A stretch of DNA of 64,000 bases from Sabethes cyaneus (GCF_943734655.1 NC_071355.1:16162768-16226767); one strand, 5' to 3'; counted from the first letter of the stretch, positions 15,101 to 30,100 are shown. The notes: a model not told the origin generated them from the sequence alone. Translations and numbers: made by a program.

Positions 15101-18100
15101 AAATAAGAAAATGACGTCGGAACTGTACCAAAAGGAGTGTCTCTAATAACGAATTTGACCATTCATTCGATCCCATCACCATCCCGTGATGTTTTGGCCA
15201 CATTTGGCAAGCTGTCATTACGGCAAAGTCGTTCAAGAATGGTATGCAGAGAAAGGGGTCCAGTTTGTTCCGAAAGACCTTAACCCACCCAATTGCCCGC
15301 AGTACCGTCCTATTGAGAAATACTGAGCAATCATGAAGAGGAGACTCAAGGCAAAGCGAAAAGTTGTCAAAGACATCAATCAGATGAAGACCTGGTGGAA
15401 TAAGATAAGTCAAAACGGTGGACGAAGGAAGTGAGCGCCGCGCCGCGAAAAGTTCGAGAATTCCTTCGAAACCGTGACGAATAATTTTATCCGTATTTTT
15501 TCTTAAAAGTATGACGAAAATACTACATTTGTGTAAGAAAAGATCTTAAATTCAATAATAAATAACTGAGATACACGCAATTGTTTTTGTTTCAATACTA
15601 TCTGAAGCAAGCTTTACTTTTCATTTGACTTTTGACATTTTACACTCGACTTTTGCCAATTCATTTTCAACTGTTAACCTTTATTATTTTTTTTTTTTTT
15701 GGTTCACTGAGAATATAATTTCGTATTTTGTTTGGAAAAAAATTCGTAAAACTATATTCGTAGCTGATAAAAATAATTTCATTTTATTTAAAAACATTCG
15801 TAGGCTTATTGTCTACCGCAAATGCTGTTATTGCGAATGGCTCGTATTTTCAACGAGAGCACATTCGGGGCTGTCTTGCAACAAACCCCATTTGATGCTA
15901 GGTTGTTGTCTGGCATAGTTATCGACGAAAACGGGCTGCGAAGATTGTATGAAGAGAAAAAAGACTTGTGCAATTATGACCTGCTTGGAATGCAGTAGCT
16001 GTGGTTCTGTGGTTTGCGGCGTCGTCGGCTTTTCGTAAAGAAGAACGACAAACGAGCTCAGCTCGATTCCCGATAAAATCAGCTTTTTTCGGAGATAAAA
16101 AAGATTTCGCTATTTTTCGATAAAAGTGCATTCGTAAAATCTACGAATCATTTTATAAAATGCATTCGTACGAATAAAGCTTTGTTAATATGTACGAAAC
16201 ATTCAGGTTTGATTTTACGAATCTACTTCGTGGTAGAAAACAACGAAAGAATTCTTAAAGCAAACGTTCCTTTTCGTGTTATAAACTAAGTTTTATTATC
16301 AGTCTGGTCAGTTCTTGATATTCGATACTTTACGGACTTCACTTATAACTTTTGCCACTATCTACTGTGGCATTGGGGTTTTAACCAAGGTACTTACAGG
16401 GTATCACAAAAATTATTATGACTAACACCAAGAAAGGGTCCAAACCTTCTCTTTCGGACCCACATCAAATCTTGTCCTGGAAGAAAGTGTTCGTAAGGTG
16501 CTCGCATCAGCTATAATTTAGGTTCTGTTTATGTGTATTTGTTTCAGTATTGTGTTAAGCATTTCGGTAGTGAGCTACGATTGTTGCTACGAAAACATGA
16601 CCGCTTGTCAGGCGTCTGGTTTCCCTTATAGACGGAATAAGACTCGGCCAGGTGGAAGGAACACTTCCAGATGTTGTTAAATAAACAGGTAAACACGGAG
16701 ATCAGCAGAAACAGGATAATAATTGAGAGCGATTGCCAGGCCGTGGAACCAAAAACACAGGAAGAGGATAAGAAGGCAATCAATGAGCTGAAAAACAGTA
16801 AGGCTGAAAGCGGGGAGCAGGCTCGAGGTGGATCTGGAATGAAGAGCAAATGCCGAAAGAGTGGTGGAATGGCCTCATTTGGCCTCAAAAAATAATCTTC
16901 GACTCGAGTGTATAAACTATCGAGGCATTACATTGATCAATTCTGTCTATAAGTTGCTTTCCCGTACCGACTGAGACCGTCAGCGGACTCCTTCGTCGGC
17001 GAGTACCAAGCTGGTGGTGAGGATCGCTCCACGACGGATGTGACGCTTACCCTGCGTCAATTTCTAGACAAGTTCCAGGAGTACAGCTTACAAACTCATC
17101 ATCTGTTTGTGGACTTTAAGGTGGCGTACGATTCAGTCAACCAAAATGAACAAAGGCAGATAATGCTAGAACATGGTTGGAATGCTGGAACATGGCTGGA
17201 ATAGCGGGTGAGACCTCAGCCGCTTTCATTACGTTGGATGGACTGAAGCAAGGGGAAGTACTCTCTAACCTGCTATTCAATATTGCCTTGGCAGGTGCAA
17301 TACGAAGAGCGAACGTGGAAAGGAACGGGACTATGATCACGAAATCTCACAAGCTTTTTGGTTTTGAGGATGACGTCGAATAGCTTTGGAATGAACCGTA
17401 GAACAGTGGAAGAAACCTTAAGGCCTTTAGTTAAACGAGAAGCAGCGAGATTGGGACTTATCATTAACACCGCCAAAAGTATATAGTATATAGTTGCTGG
17501 CAGGGAACGTGGGAGAACGGTGTTAGTGCTGAGGTGGAACTAGATGGAGAATGATATGAAGTAGTAGAGGACCCAGCTAGCACCAACTCCGATATCAATG
17601 TACGAAAACTATCGTAAATATCTCCTAAAAAACTCAAAATCGTAACTAAAGCTGGATAAAGTGGGACCTAGTTGATTTTCTGTCGTATATAATGATAATG
17701 ACTGACATACATACGAATTTCAGCACAAAATCGCAGAGTAGTACGGAGCGACTCACGCTTAATCGGATATTATCGTACATAAATACTTATATAGTCGTAA
17801 CGCTCAAAATTATTCGTAATCACGTATATCGCCTCCAAAATAGTACGGATATGCCAATTTTGCGCATGAAATACGATTTATTTAGCACGTATATCTGTAC
17901 GTAATGCTGATTTTTACCTTTTTTATACATATGAAAATGCTAGCTGGGGAATTCATATTCCTTGGTACGCTCCACTATGGGCCAGAAATCAAAATTTCGG
18001 GACAAAAATATTTGCGGTTAAACAGCATGTCTCAGCTCAATGTGGGCTTTGGAAATTTTTTGAATAAAAAATTGATGCATATTTTGAAGGGGTCGTCCAA

Positions 18101-21100
18101 TATTTAAGCGTTACTTAAACAACAATTTAAGTAATAACTTTTTGAGTAAACTTTTTTTACCTTTTTGGTTCTAAAATATTAAAGATAAACCAATTTCAAG
18201 TAATTTTTGTGAAGATATGAAACTTCTACCTTTTACCCATTTTCAGCAATAGACCTTTGCTTATAAACGACCCCTCAAAACACATTTCTTCTTGTAACAT
18301 GTTTATTTCGGCAGACAGCTCAATGTGATGTTCTAGAAAATATTTTGCACATAAAATAAGAATATTTTTGCAGAAGACTGTTTTGCTTTATATGCATTAA
18401 TTAATAAGATATAACTGATTTTAGGTTAAAAACCGTCTGATGAAAAATCCGGATATCTTAGCCATCTGCAAGTATCTACAATTAGTTTGCATACCAATTT
18501 GTAGGGAATTACTAAAACTATCTGCCCAAATGTGTATTTCAGAGAATACCTGGGAATACCTGGGAATAGTGCGGATTTTTTTTTTCATGCATTTTATCAC
18601 TTAATAAATATGCGTCCTAGCGTCAAACAGTCTTCACAGAAAATATGTATTTCAACATACTAAATAATTTTGTAGAACATTTGAAGCAATAAAATAATCG
18701 TGTGTAAAGTTATTGAGTGTAACTGATTTTTAAGTGCTCTTTTTCAACACATCATTATATTTCGCAACCGGTAAGAGATAGATAGTTACTTAATTCAGCA
18801 AAGTTGCTTATTTTTGTATTGTTTACAACTTTTGGAGAAAAACCTTTTTTTTTAATTATTTAAGAAAACATAACTTTGGATCACCTTAATAGGTGAATTC
18901 ATGGTTACCCTAATAGCGCAGGCAGATGCGCTATATTTTATTATTTTACTTTTCCGAAGACACCACCCTTGAAAAAATATACATTTTTCATCAGACGGTT
19001 TTTTAGCATAAAAACAGTTACATCTTATTAATTAATGTAGAAAAAGCAAAATAGTCTTCAGCAAAAATATTCCTATTTTATGTGCACAATGTTGTCTAGA
19101 ACATCACATTGAACTGTCTGTTGAAATAAACATGTTGCAAGAAGAAATGTGGTTTGAGGGGTCGTTTATAAACAAAGGTCTATTGCTGAAAATGGGTAGT
19201 AGGTAGAAGTTTGATATCTTCAGAAAAAATACTTGAAATTGATTTATCTTTAATATTTTGAAACCAAAAAGGTGAAAAAAAATTACTCAAAAAGTTATTA
19301 CTTAAATTGTTGTTAAAGTAACACCTATAAATATTGGACGACCCCTTCAAAAGATGCATCATTTTTTCATTCAAAAAGTTGCCGAAGACTACATTGAGCT
19401 GAGACATGCCGTTTAACCGCAAATATTTTCGTCCGAAATTTTAAAATCTGGCCCATAGTGCAATCGTAGAGTTGATTAGTATCTACAATATTGTGGAAGA
19501 AAATATAGTTTTATCTTTTATATTTATTGGGCTGTGGGGCTGATACCCTGCTGGTAGCCAAAACAGCGCTCTTTTTGCTACCAATGCCATTGCAGCTCTG
19601 TAACGCTATAAATACAAAAGATTAAACTATACTTTCTTTAATAATATTGTAGATAATAAGTGACTCTACAGTTGTCTTATAAATCACTTTTTCGAATTCT
19701 GTTTGGCTGAGGCGCTGTAGTCAAAAGAGCAAAAACGAAGTAAAAAGAGCAAATCAACCCTGTCCCTAGTGATTTTCTGTGAAAAGCTCAAACACCATCC
19801 CTTTGGTTCACTGAGATCTAACAATAACAGAAAGGCAATCGCGGGCAGGCAACCAATCAAATTCTCTGTATGCTGTCTAATTTAAACTTTTGGCATTTAT
19901 TTGAATGTTTAGTAGATATTTGAACTACAATTTTCATGGTTTTTGTTTTCAATTATTTGCTTCTTGCTATTATTGTCATGTCTTTTAACGTTTAATTAAT
20001 AATTTTAGTGTTTTGACATCTTCCCTGAATTCTTTTTTCTGACTTTCCTGTCATGTTTATTGCTTGCTATCAATTGCTTGTTGTCTGTTGTCTATTTTCT
20101 GATGTCTGTTATCCATTGTCTGTTGTATGTTGTCTGATGACCTTTTTTCCGTGTGTGGACTCATCACTGCGACCAGTATAGTTGATCTATCGTGATATCG
20201 CCCGGGTGTTTGCTGTATGACCTGCACTGCATTTCTTTTTGCTATAATCGCTATTGAGTGAGCGATATGCTTATTTTAAATTGTATGCGTGCTTGCGTGT
20301 ATTGGGGTTTACCCTTCCTTCAAAGCTTGATCTACTTTACCCACTTATTCCTCGCTGCCAGCACTATCCCATATTATAGCCGTCCCTGGCGAGGACTCAT
20401 TCGTACCTCTGACCAGTACACTTAACTATAGGAGGGACATTTGCACTGTCAAGAGGCTTCAGAGGGTAAATATAGAATTCAGCACGAAGGAAGGGTAAAT
20501 GGAGGGGCCTGAGAATAAACCCATGCTAAAGTCTCTTTGACATCGAATGGCTTGATTGTACTAAGATTCGAACCCATGACCACTCGCTTGTCAAAGCAGA
20601 CTCGGTAACCTTGCGGCTACGGAGCCCCCCCTGATGACCTTTATTTTCCTAATACTTTTTTAATCAAATTTGATTAAAATGCTAAAAAATATCACGTAGA
20701 AGAGAAAGCTTTTCTTTAGCATCCTCACGATTCAGCTAAATGAAGCTGTCCTTTGCAGTCGTAAGAAACAATTTTTATATACTTGAAAGCGAATATCGTA
20801 GCGCAATTTTAATCGCCCGACTGGGTAACCAAAACGCAACATAAGCACTCTGATAAAACCCTGAGGCATATGCTAGCGCTCCTCGCATTTTTTTTTTTGT
20901 GTTGGGTAAAGCAATGTCGTATAGTCTTCCTAATGGAAATGACATTCCATGAATTTTTCTGCTGAATACTGGGAGAAGGTCGAGCCGTTTTTCTACGAGA
21001 GCACTTTTTATACCATTTTTACCGCCCGCATTGCAAAATGTTGTAGGAAGGTAGGTAGGTACCAAGTCGTGTTGTAACAGGAACTGCTTTTTATCTGCCA

Positions 21101-24100
21101 TAATAAACTGTCGTGTTGTTTCGTCTATATCGGATTGGCTGGACAGATTTACATTTACCAACTGAAAATTTGTTCAGTTTTTTTTTCTCTCAACGCTCGG
21201 TACATGGACACTGTATTGGTTAACCACAATTTTCCATTATCACCAGACAGAAGCGTCACGTGACGCGAGTGGTTGTTTTTGAATAAAATCGATCCGAACT
21301 GGGTACGAAGCATAAGTTTTATGTCGTCGAAAAGTGGTCGTGTTTTTCGTCGAATCTAACTGCAAAAGTTGGAAATCGAAAACTGATGTTTATTGCTTGA
21401 TCATTCCACCGTCGAAGCCACGGAAATACACCTGTAGAAGCAAAATGAACTTACCAATTAAATATTCTAATATCATATTCCATCCTATAACAAACGCCAC
21501 AAACTCTCCCACCGACACGTAGGAATACATGTACGCCGAACCGGAAGTGTGTGGTACCCGGACACCAAACTCCGCGTAGCAGGCGCCTGAGCCCGGTCCG
21601 GAACGATAAAGTGGAAAGCGCATATAACATGGAAAAAAGAAGGAAAAAAAGGATGTAGAATATGAAATTAATACTGTCGACAACTGTTCGTTATCACACG
21701 GAAGAAAAAGTTCTATTCCGTGGTGCTGGGACTTTCTCGTCAGGGAATACGCGGACACTTTAACTTGAGAAGTTATATTGTGGACTGTATTTGAATCAAA
21801 GTAGTACAAGCGGTTTATAAATATAAACTCGACTGGTCTAGTGGACGGTTTATTACGAACTGATCTAAATTGAATTTGATACTGCTGATGAACCTAATAT
21901 CTAAATCATCTTCGGCTATATAGTGCGATCGTGAAGCGATCGTTGGTAATATCATCGTATGTCGACTGATAATGAGTATCGTAGAGAGAGCAAATGGAGC
22001 TTAAAGCTCTTGCATCCGAAATGACTGCGTTGATGATTACGCAGTGGGTTAATTAGAACAAATTTATAATTTAATTACTAATCGGCGCGAACATGCCGGC
22101 CGCCTTGAAATGCATGTTTCAATCTTAGCTCCTAGCATAGTAGATACGAATTACTTAAAACTACAAAACAAACTCCAAATAACATGTTACAAACTGGGTC
22201 GACTGAATCGACGAGATTGATGCATCATTCTCCTTCTTCGTCGTAAATGAAAGCTTCATCTTCTGCACTCTGGTAGTACTGATCAGCTGGATGTTGACTG
22301 CACGTGTTGCATCTGCATCGTTGACTGCGTTGACTTTCCAGGTGCCACAGCCTTCCGTGATGGCCATTCGGTGGCCCTCCGTGATAGCAATTCGGTGACC
22401 TTCCAGGTGGCGAGCCCTTGGTGATGACAAATCTATGAAACAAATGAACGGGATTTTTTTTACAAATAAATGATAATTGATTAACGACTTCCCTGGAACG
22501 CGGAGGCCGTCCGCCTCCGCTGGCGCAGAGAGCGCCGCCGATGAACTGCAACTGATCTCCTCTCATCGCACGGATGATCTGCTTCTTAATAATTCCTTAA
22601 TGGTTGGTAGATTGATATGAATGAACTACGACGGTGTGGTAGTTAGCAGGATGAGTCTCTTAACTTCAGACGGTTGGTTGGCTCTTCGCGTTGATTGAAT
22701 GAGAAAGTGTTTGACTTCACGAAAACGAGACACGAATATGGAACACATAACTTTGCGTGGAGGCTCCTTAACCTCCACAATATACTTGACGCCTTAAATA
22801 AATCTTAAATACAGGAACGAAGCTGAGCTGGACTTAGCATGCAGGGTAGCGAGTTGAATATGGCTTGAGGAGATTGTCTTCAGGACTGCGGTGCGGGCTG
22901 CACCGCGACGAGCAGGATCAACGCTATGGAGGATAAACATTCTTCTTACTTTTTGCACTTAATGTTGAAAGAAAAAACTTAACTGGCAGCGGAGGCCCCA
23001 TGGCCTCCGCAGCGCCGCCTGGACGCTACAAGGAAAGAATTATTCTTCCTTGTGGGTTGTTGGTGAGGATTCATTGTCTGATATTGGCAGTATGCAGACC
23101 TTTGAGATCCCTCGAGTGAAAATACCGTCCTTGGTGCGAACTTTCACCACGCGGATGTTACCGTCTGGTGCAGGATGTACTTCAATGACCCTTCCCATTC
23201 GCCATTTTAATGGAGGAATGTTATCCTCGCGTAATAGCACCATAGTGCCAACAAATAAGTTGTTTCGTCGCTTAGTCCATTTTGTACGAGAGTTTAGTTC
23301 TGACAAATATTGTGTTGACCATCGCCGCCAAATATGCTGAAGGTAGTTCTGTACTCGCTGCCATCTCGATAGTCTACCTTCCTTCAAATCCTCCAGGGAT
23401 GGTTCTGGTATCGCCGAAAGTGGTCGGTTAATGAGGAAATGTCCCGGTGTCAAAATTTTCAGATCGTTGGGGTCGTTTGATAGGGGAGTTATAGGCCTAG
23501 AGTTGAGGCAGGACTCGATCTGAGTGGCCAGTGTGCATAATTCGTCGTAGGTGATGACTGCATTTCCCAGGGTTCTTTTTAGATGGCCCTTCATGGCCTT
23601 TACTGAAGCCTCCCAGAGGCCACCAAAGTTTGGAGATTTTGCGGGTATAAATTTGAACTGAATATTGTCCAGAGCTGCCTCTTGTGACACGGTTCGAGCA
23701 AAGTTCTGATTATTGAACAGCCTCCTTAACTCGTCTAATTCACGACGTGCACCAACGAAATTGGTAGCATTGTCACACATTATGATTTCGGGTAGACCCC
23801 GACGGGAAACAAATCTCTTTAATGCAGCGATAAATGCTTGAGTGGTTAAATCTGCGACGACTTCCAAATGAATGGCCTTTACTACGAGGCATACAAATAC
23901 CGCGATAAAGCATTTAATCGGGAGTCCCTTCCGGTGAGGGTACTGGATATGAAACGGTCCGCAGTAGTCGACGCCTACCCTCTGGAATGGTGGAGCGGGA
24001 GTAAGGCGCTCGACAGGCAAATCACCCATCAGCTGCTCGTGAGGTTTCGGTTTCGTTCGATAGCATTGTATACACTTGTGTATAATTTTACGCACCAAGT

Positions 24101-27100
24101 TGCGAGCTGAAAGTGGCCAATATCGTTCTCGTATGCTTGACAGTACGAGTTGAGGTCCAGCATGCAAAAGGTTTCGATGGTAGTGTGTCACTATGAGCGC
24201 AGTTAATGGATGGGAATTAGATAATATGATAGGGTGCATCCGTCCTACGGATATTTGAGCATTCCGAAGACGGCCACCAACCAGAAGTAAACCGTCTATT
24301 AAGCGAGGTGTTAGCGACTTAATTCTAGACGATGACTTAACTTCCCCGTTTCGCTTAATTTCCTCTATATCTTCTTCGAAAGATTCTCGTTGCGCTAGGC
24401 TGATTAGCTGATGACGCGCATCTTCCTTCTCTTGGTAAGTCACAAAGCCAAATTTGCGACTATGACGGTGTGTACAATTGAATTTAAATCTTAGCAGTAA
24501 AGCTACGATTCGTACCAGATCTGTTAGCGATGACCTCAATGTGAAAATGGAACTGGGTGGCATGATTTGGACTGCCATTGATACGGTTGTTTTCTCCTCC
24601 AGAAGAGCGGGGTCCAAACCATCCACATGAATTTTGACTGTTCTTGGCCAATATTCTTTCTCTAAACGTAACCAAGACGGTCCTTGCCACCAAATCTGAT
24701 GTGATACTAACTGATCTGGTGTCATTCCGCGCGACAGTACATCCGCAGGATTTTCTGCGCCGGAAATGTGATTCCAAACACCATTCCGCGTTATGTGTTG
24801 GATTTCTGATACTCGATTGGCAACAAATATGTTCCAACGAGATGGAGGGGATGACAGCCAACATTTTGTAATCATCGAGTCAGTCCAAAAATACGATTGG
24901 ACGGGAAGGTTTATTGCTTGGATGACCTTTTCAAATAGGTGACTACAAACAAGAGCGGAAGTTAATTCCAGCCGTGGAATAGAAATCCTTTTTCGTTTCT
25001 TCGCAGCATCATCGATTGGAGCGACTCGGGATTTCGATGTAATTAGTGAGACCTCTACATTTCCATTTACCGAGGTACACCGTAGATAGAGACATGCGCC
25101 GTATGCCTTTTCAGACGCATCGCAAAACCCGTGAATTTCTGCGGAAACGGTTTCCGTACTGAAGCCAATCCACCTGGGAACATTAATATGAGTAAGCCCG
25201 GATAACGTTTCTCGGAATTCTAGCCACCATGATCGAAGCTCGCCAGTAATAGTTTCGTTCCAGGAAAACTTTGATTTCCAAAGATCCTGCAGAAATACTT
25301 TAGCTCGAACAATAACAGGTCCAACTAATCCGAGCGGGTCGAAGAGCTTTGCACAATCGGATAGAATTATTCTCTTGTTGATCTCTGTAGACGAATTCCA
25401 CACAGGAACAGAAAACTTAAACATATCCGATAGTGGCATCCACTTCAATCCTAGGGCCTTAACTTCTAATGAGTCGATCTCCGCTGACAGCCGTTCGTCT
25501 CTTAAGGGTTGAGGAATATGGTCGATTATTTCATGTGAGTTTGAACTCCATTTTCGTAAAGTGAACCCAGCAGATCCTAGCAATTGTATTAATTCTGCAC
25601 AAATTCTCTGACCTTCTTCGATGCTATCGAAACTTTTCAAAAGGTCATCAACATAGAAATTATCGAGAATTGTCTTTGCTGCAGCAGGATATCTTAATTT
25701 AGAGTCTTCTGCCACACGTTTTAGACAGCGAGTTGCCAAGTACGGGGCAGGGGAGGTCCCGTAAGTAACCGTTAACAACTCGTACGTTCGAATTCGTTCC
25801 GAAGGGTTATTTCTCCACACAATGCGCTGAAGGTGATGGTCATTAGCATGCACCTTGACCATGCGATACATCTTCTCGATGTCAGCTGTTATCGCGAATC
25901 TTCGCAGTCGAAAGGAAAGCATAATTGAATATAGGTCCCGTTGCACAATTGGGCCTATCATCAACGCGTCGTTGAGCGAAATTCCACTCGTCGTGGCACA
26001 AGACGCGTCAAAGACCACACGTAATTTTGTTGTTGTACTTTCCGGCTTAATTACTGCGTGGTGCGGCAAATAATACGGCGTTCCAGGTGTGTTTTCCTCT
26101 TGGTCTACCGGAACTTCTCGCATATGTTGCAATCGCAGATACTCGTGAATAAAGTTAGTGTACATCTCCTTCACAACTGGATCAGCACCTAAACGTCGCT
26201 CTAGCGCAGTGAAACGACGAAGTGCCGTCGATTTTGAATCTCCTAGACGATCAAGCATGAGTTTCTTCTTTGGGAGCTGCATTACAAATTTACCCGTTGA
26301 ATCTCTGTCGGTCGTATTTCCGAAAAATGCTTCACATGCGGATTCCTCCAACGACAAAGTGCTCGAAGTACGACACGACTCGAGATCGAAAAACCGTGCT
26401 AGTTGACTTTCAAGTACTTCCCAAGATTCTGACGTGACGGCGTTATTGCAAATTGAAACTTCAGGAACGACACCTGCTACGATCCATCCCAACTGAGTGT
26501 TCTGCAATACTGGACCAAACTCGGCCAATTTTACTTGGTGTTCGGGTATCATCAGCTCTAAATACAATTCAGCTCCGATAATTAGATCTACTGCTCCTGA
26601 TTCGTTGAACGTTGGATCGGCAAGGACGATGTTCGCTGGAATCTGCCACGAGTTTATCGCAATACTCCTCACTGGCAAATCTACAGTTACCCTTGAAAGG
26701 ACGTGAAATTTCAGCTGTCTTTTGAACGGGGTATTGAGCGATTTAACTTCAGCAAAAACAGCTTGAGTAGAAGAAGTTCGTGCCCCACCAATTCCGACTA
26801 TTGGTAGCAATTCACGACTTCGTTTGAATTTAAGTTTCTGGGAAAGGTTTTCCGAAATATAACAACGTTGTGAGCCGGAGTCTAACAACGCGCGAGCGAG
26901 AATAGAATTCCCGTATTGATCACCGAGACTTACTATCGCCGTGGAAAGAAGTACGGTGTGTGGAGTGTGGTGAATATTAACTGAGGAAGCAGTGTGGTAG
27001 CTTGTACTAGGACTGTCTGTGGCATTTATGTGAAATTGAGCTGTGTTTGCATTTGATGTTTGTGACTTAGTGTGGGCCTTCTGTGTGAATTGAGTGTCTG

Positions 27101-30100
27101 CTGAGTGATTGTTCGGTGTAGACTTCGCTAGATTCTGTGGAGGTTGCGTTTGCTGCCATTGAGGTTTCTTGTTCAACTGTTGTCCAGATTTCGGCTGCGT
27201 ATTTGTGTACGTCGATGGACTCGCGTGCAGTAGTGAATGATGTCGCTGACCACAATAATGGCATGATCCTCGTGTGCAAAATCTGGCCATATGAGCTGGG
27301 GAAAGGCAATTTAAACACAGTGAATTCCTTCGAACTGCGTCCACTCTTTCAGAAACTCTTAATTTGCAAAACTTGGAACACTTAAAGACAGAGTGTGCAG
27401 GTTCTCCGCAAAACAGGCAGCACTGTGCGGCTGGCTGGACACCTGTGTGACTCATCGAAGATCGGTACAATTTCTTAACATCAGTCGCAGGTGTCTTTGG
27501 TGGCGATATAGATTGTAACACTGAACAATATCCCTTCAAAAACTCAATGAGAGTCCCATAATTGGGCACTTCTTTCGAATTGTAATGCGACTCCCATTGT
27601 CTTAAAGTTGCTGGATGAAGCCGCTTACAGAGCATGTATTGCAGTAGAGTGCTCCATCCGTCCGTCCGTTCTCCCAACTTGCTTAACATTTGAAGATTCT
27701 TCTCGAAACCACTGACCAATCGATTGAGGGATTCAAACGATTCTTGACGCATTGATTCTTGGGCGAATAGTGTATCCAAGTGCGTCATTACAAGCATCTT
27801 TTTATTCTCGTACATGTTTTCCAATGCTTCCCACGCTATTCTATAATTCACTGCTGACATCTCTATCGTTGCAATTTCCTGCAAGGCTTCTCCGGTTAGC
27901 GATGTACGGAGATACGTAAATTTATCCATACTAGACAACCTACTATCATTGTGGATTAAGTTTTTGTAGGTGTCACGAAAAGTAACCCAGTCTGCCATTT
28001 TGCCACTGAAGGTAGGTAGTTTCAACTCGGGCAGTTTCACTTTGGATTGTATGTGTGGTTCAACAGCAGCTGCGGGTACTTGCAGCGCACGGCGTTCGCT
28101 TGTGCTAGGAAGATGACTCATGATAAGCTGCTTCAACCGATATACTTCATTCTCAAAATCCTGGATGATTCGGTCATTCTCGTGATCCTGGCGGGTTTGC
28201 ATAGCAACTTGTCGTCGCAACCTTGCTTCTTCCGTCTCTTCCGAATCCGTGAATTCCTCTTCGTTGTCAGTATCCTCCAACAAGATCTCGATTTGGCTTC
28301 TCACATCGACAAACTTCTCCAATAGTTCATCCAGCTTATTCATTCTTAATTCCAGCGCACCTGTGTCTTGGCCTGGAATGTAAGATTGCACAAATTCTTT
28401 TACGTTTCCTAGCGACACCTTGAGCATCCGCTCGTGCTTGGATAAGATTCTTAAATTTTGATCTTTCGGCATGTTTGATCACAATTTCATTCACTATTTA
28501 CTTGCACTCGAACGCGAATATCGATCGACCACGCGGTATTGACTGAACAATGGATTCAATTGACAATGGAGTGGAACAATAGGCAGATCAACGCAAAGTG
28601 AAAACCAACCAACAGAGCGAACAATTTCAACCGAATATAATCGTAATTATTGGGAATCGACTCAGCTTTAGAAATGACGCCACACATAAGATCATGCAAA
28701 CTTATTTTATTCATCAGCTTATTGTATTGAGCTCAACCACATGCAATGGCAGCTACGGTTCCGCATGCAATATGGATCCGTGCCACCGACAAACCTGCTT
28801 AAGCCTCAGTACTTATCTGAATATTCAACCATCGATCATGTAGCAAATATCTAATCCGCCGTAGAAGTGATGCAGCAATCGAAATGCAGCTCCGTGATAT
28901 ACTGCAACACCAGAAGCACAAGATGAATTCCGACGCCAGAGATGTGATCCTTTGTCTTCCTCGAAACAATGGGTAGAACACGCGGTCCTTTTTAATCCGA
29001 TATGGATTCCACGAAACACTGTTTTTCGCAACTTATGTCTCGCGTTTCCCGACGATCCGGTTGCACGGACCAAAAATGTTCGTTATCACACGGAAGAAAA
29101 AGTTCTATTCCGTGGTGCTGGGACTTTCTCGTCAGGGAATACGCGGACACTTTAACTTGAGAAGTTATATTGTGGACTGTATTTGAATCAAAGTAGTACA
29201 AGCGGTTTATAAATATAAACTCGACTGGTCTAGTGGACGGTTTATTACGAACTGATCTAAATTGAATTTGATACTGCTGATGAACCTAATATCTAAATCA
29301 TCTTCGGCTATATAGTGCGATCGTGAAGCGATCGTTGGTAATATCATCGTATGTCGACTGATAATGAGTATCGTAGAGAGAGCAAATGGAGCTTAAAGCT
29401 CTTGCATCCGAAATGACTGCGTTGATGATTACGCAGTGGGTTAATTAGAACAAATTTATAATTTAATTACTAATCGGCGCGAACAACAACCATTTCGGTT
29501 ACTGCTAACTAGGGATATCGGGGTCGGTATATATGGTAGTGTAGTGGCAGCCGGGTTATATTTTAGCAACGGGTTATCTGTTTTTGCGGTTCCGACCAGA
29601 CATCCGGTGCCACCTGCTGCTAATATACCTTTAATACCGACCGACGGACGGCGTCGCCGCCGTGCCGTCGTCGTCAACAATCGCACAAGCTAAATCAACA
29701 TTCAAACACAAAACACGCAACCAAAGGGAAGGTATAGCTTACTACGATTTAGGCAGTTACCGTAATTAATTTGGTAAGATGGAAAAACGAAACCGTAAAC
29801 AAGTCGGGCCGAACGGAAGTTCCAAGTGGAAACAGTTCTCAAGCGGTAGTGGCAACAATCAAGAGACTGGGTGCTTAAATTATGTACACGTGTTTAGTCT
29901 AGTTTCAACCGTCGATTCAATTACGATGACGTGCACGTCCGTCAGTGAAGTCGACGATAAGTAAGCTTGTTGTCAGTTTCGTTACAATCCGCAAGGTTGT
30001 GGAATGAATCTATGATCGATTGTCAAGTTTTGTTTTACCTGAATTGTGATGTTAGATAAAATAGTTTAGTGAAATGTTCTACTCTACACTCTACTATGAG

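Larger units (their letters stand above)
21685..29485 (-). mobile_element. Complete BEL/Pao LTR retrotransposon
   Basis: A 7801-bp element with two 409-bp LTRs (21685-22093 and 29077-29485) that are identical by eye. They begin TGTTCG and end CGAACA, and a 5-bp duplication ACAAC flanks the element on both sides. A single 1810-codon polyprotein frame fills most of the interior without stops. Identical LTRs, intact frame and perfect target duplication mean a recent insertion that is probably still competent. It lies within the transporter's second intron on the transporter's sense strand, 98 bp upstream of the exon 3 acceptor. Confidence 0.97.

Noticed and set aside
20565..20574. Box B GGTTCGAATC as part of a true tRNA gene
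   Set aside because: No cloverleaf can be completed around it, and the sequence belongs to a SINE with target duplications.
22161..22566. Small minus-strand frames after the BEL polyprotein, as a possible envelope gene
   Set aside because: Short, overlapping, without signal peptide or transmembrane segment; better read as the 3' untranslated part.
28825..29073. Minus-strand frame in the BEL leader as a separate gene
   Set aside because: It lies between the 5' LTR and the polyprotein start and overlaps the primer-binding site.
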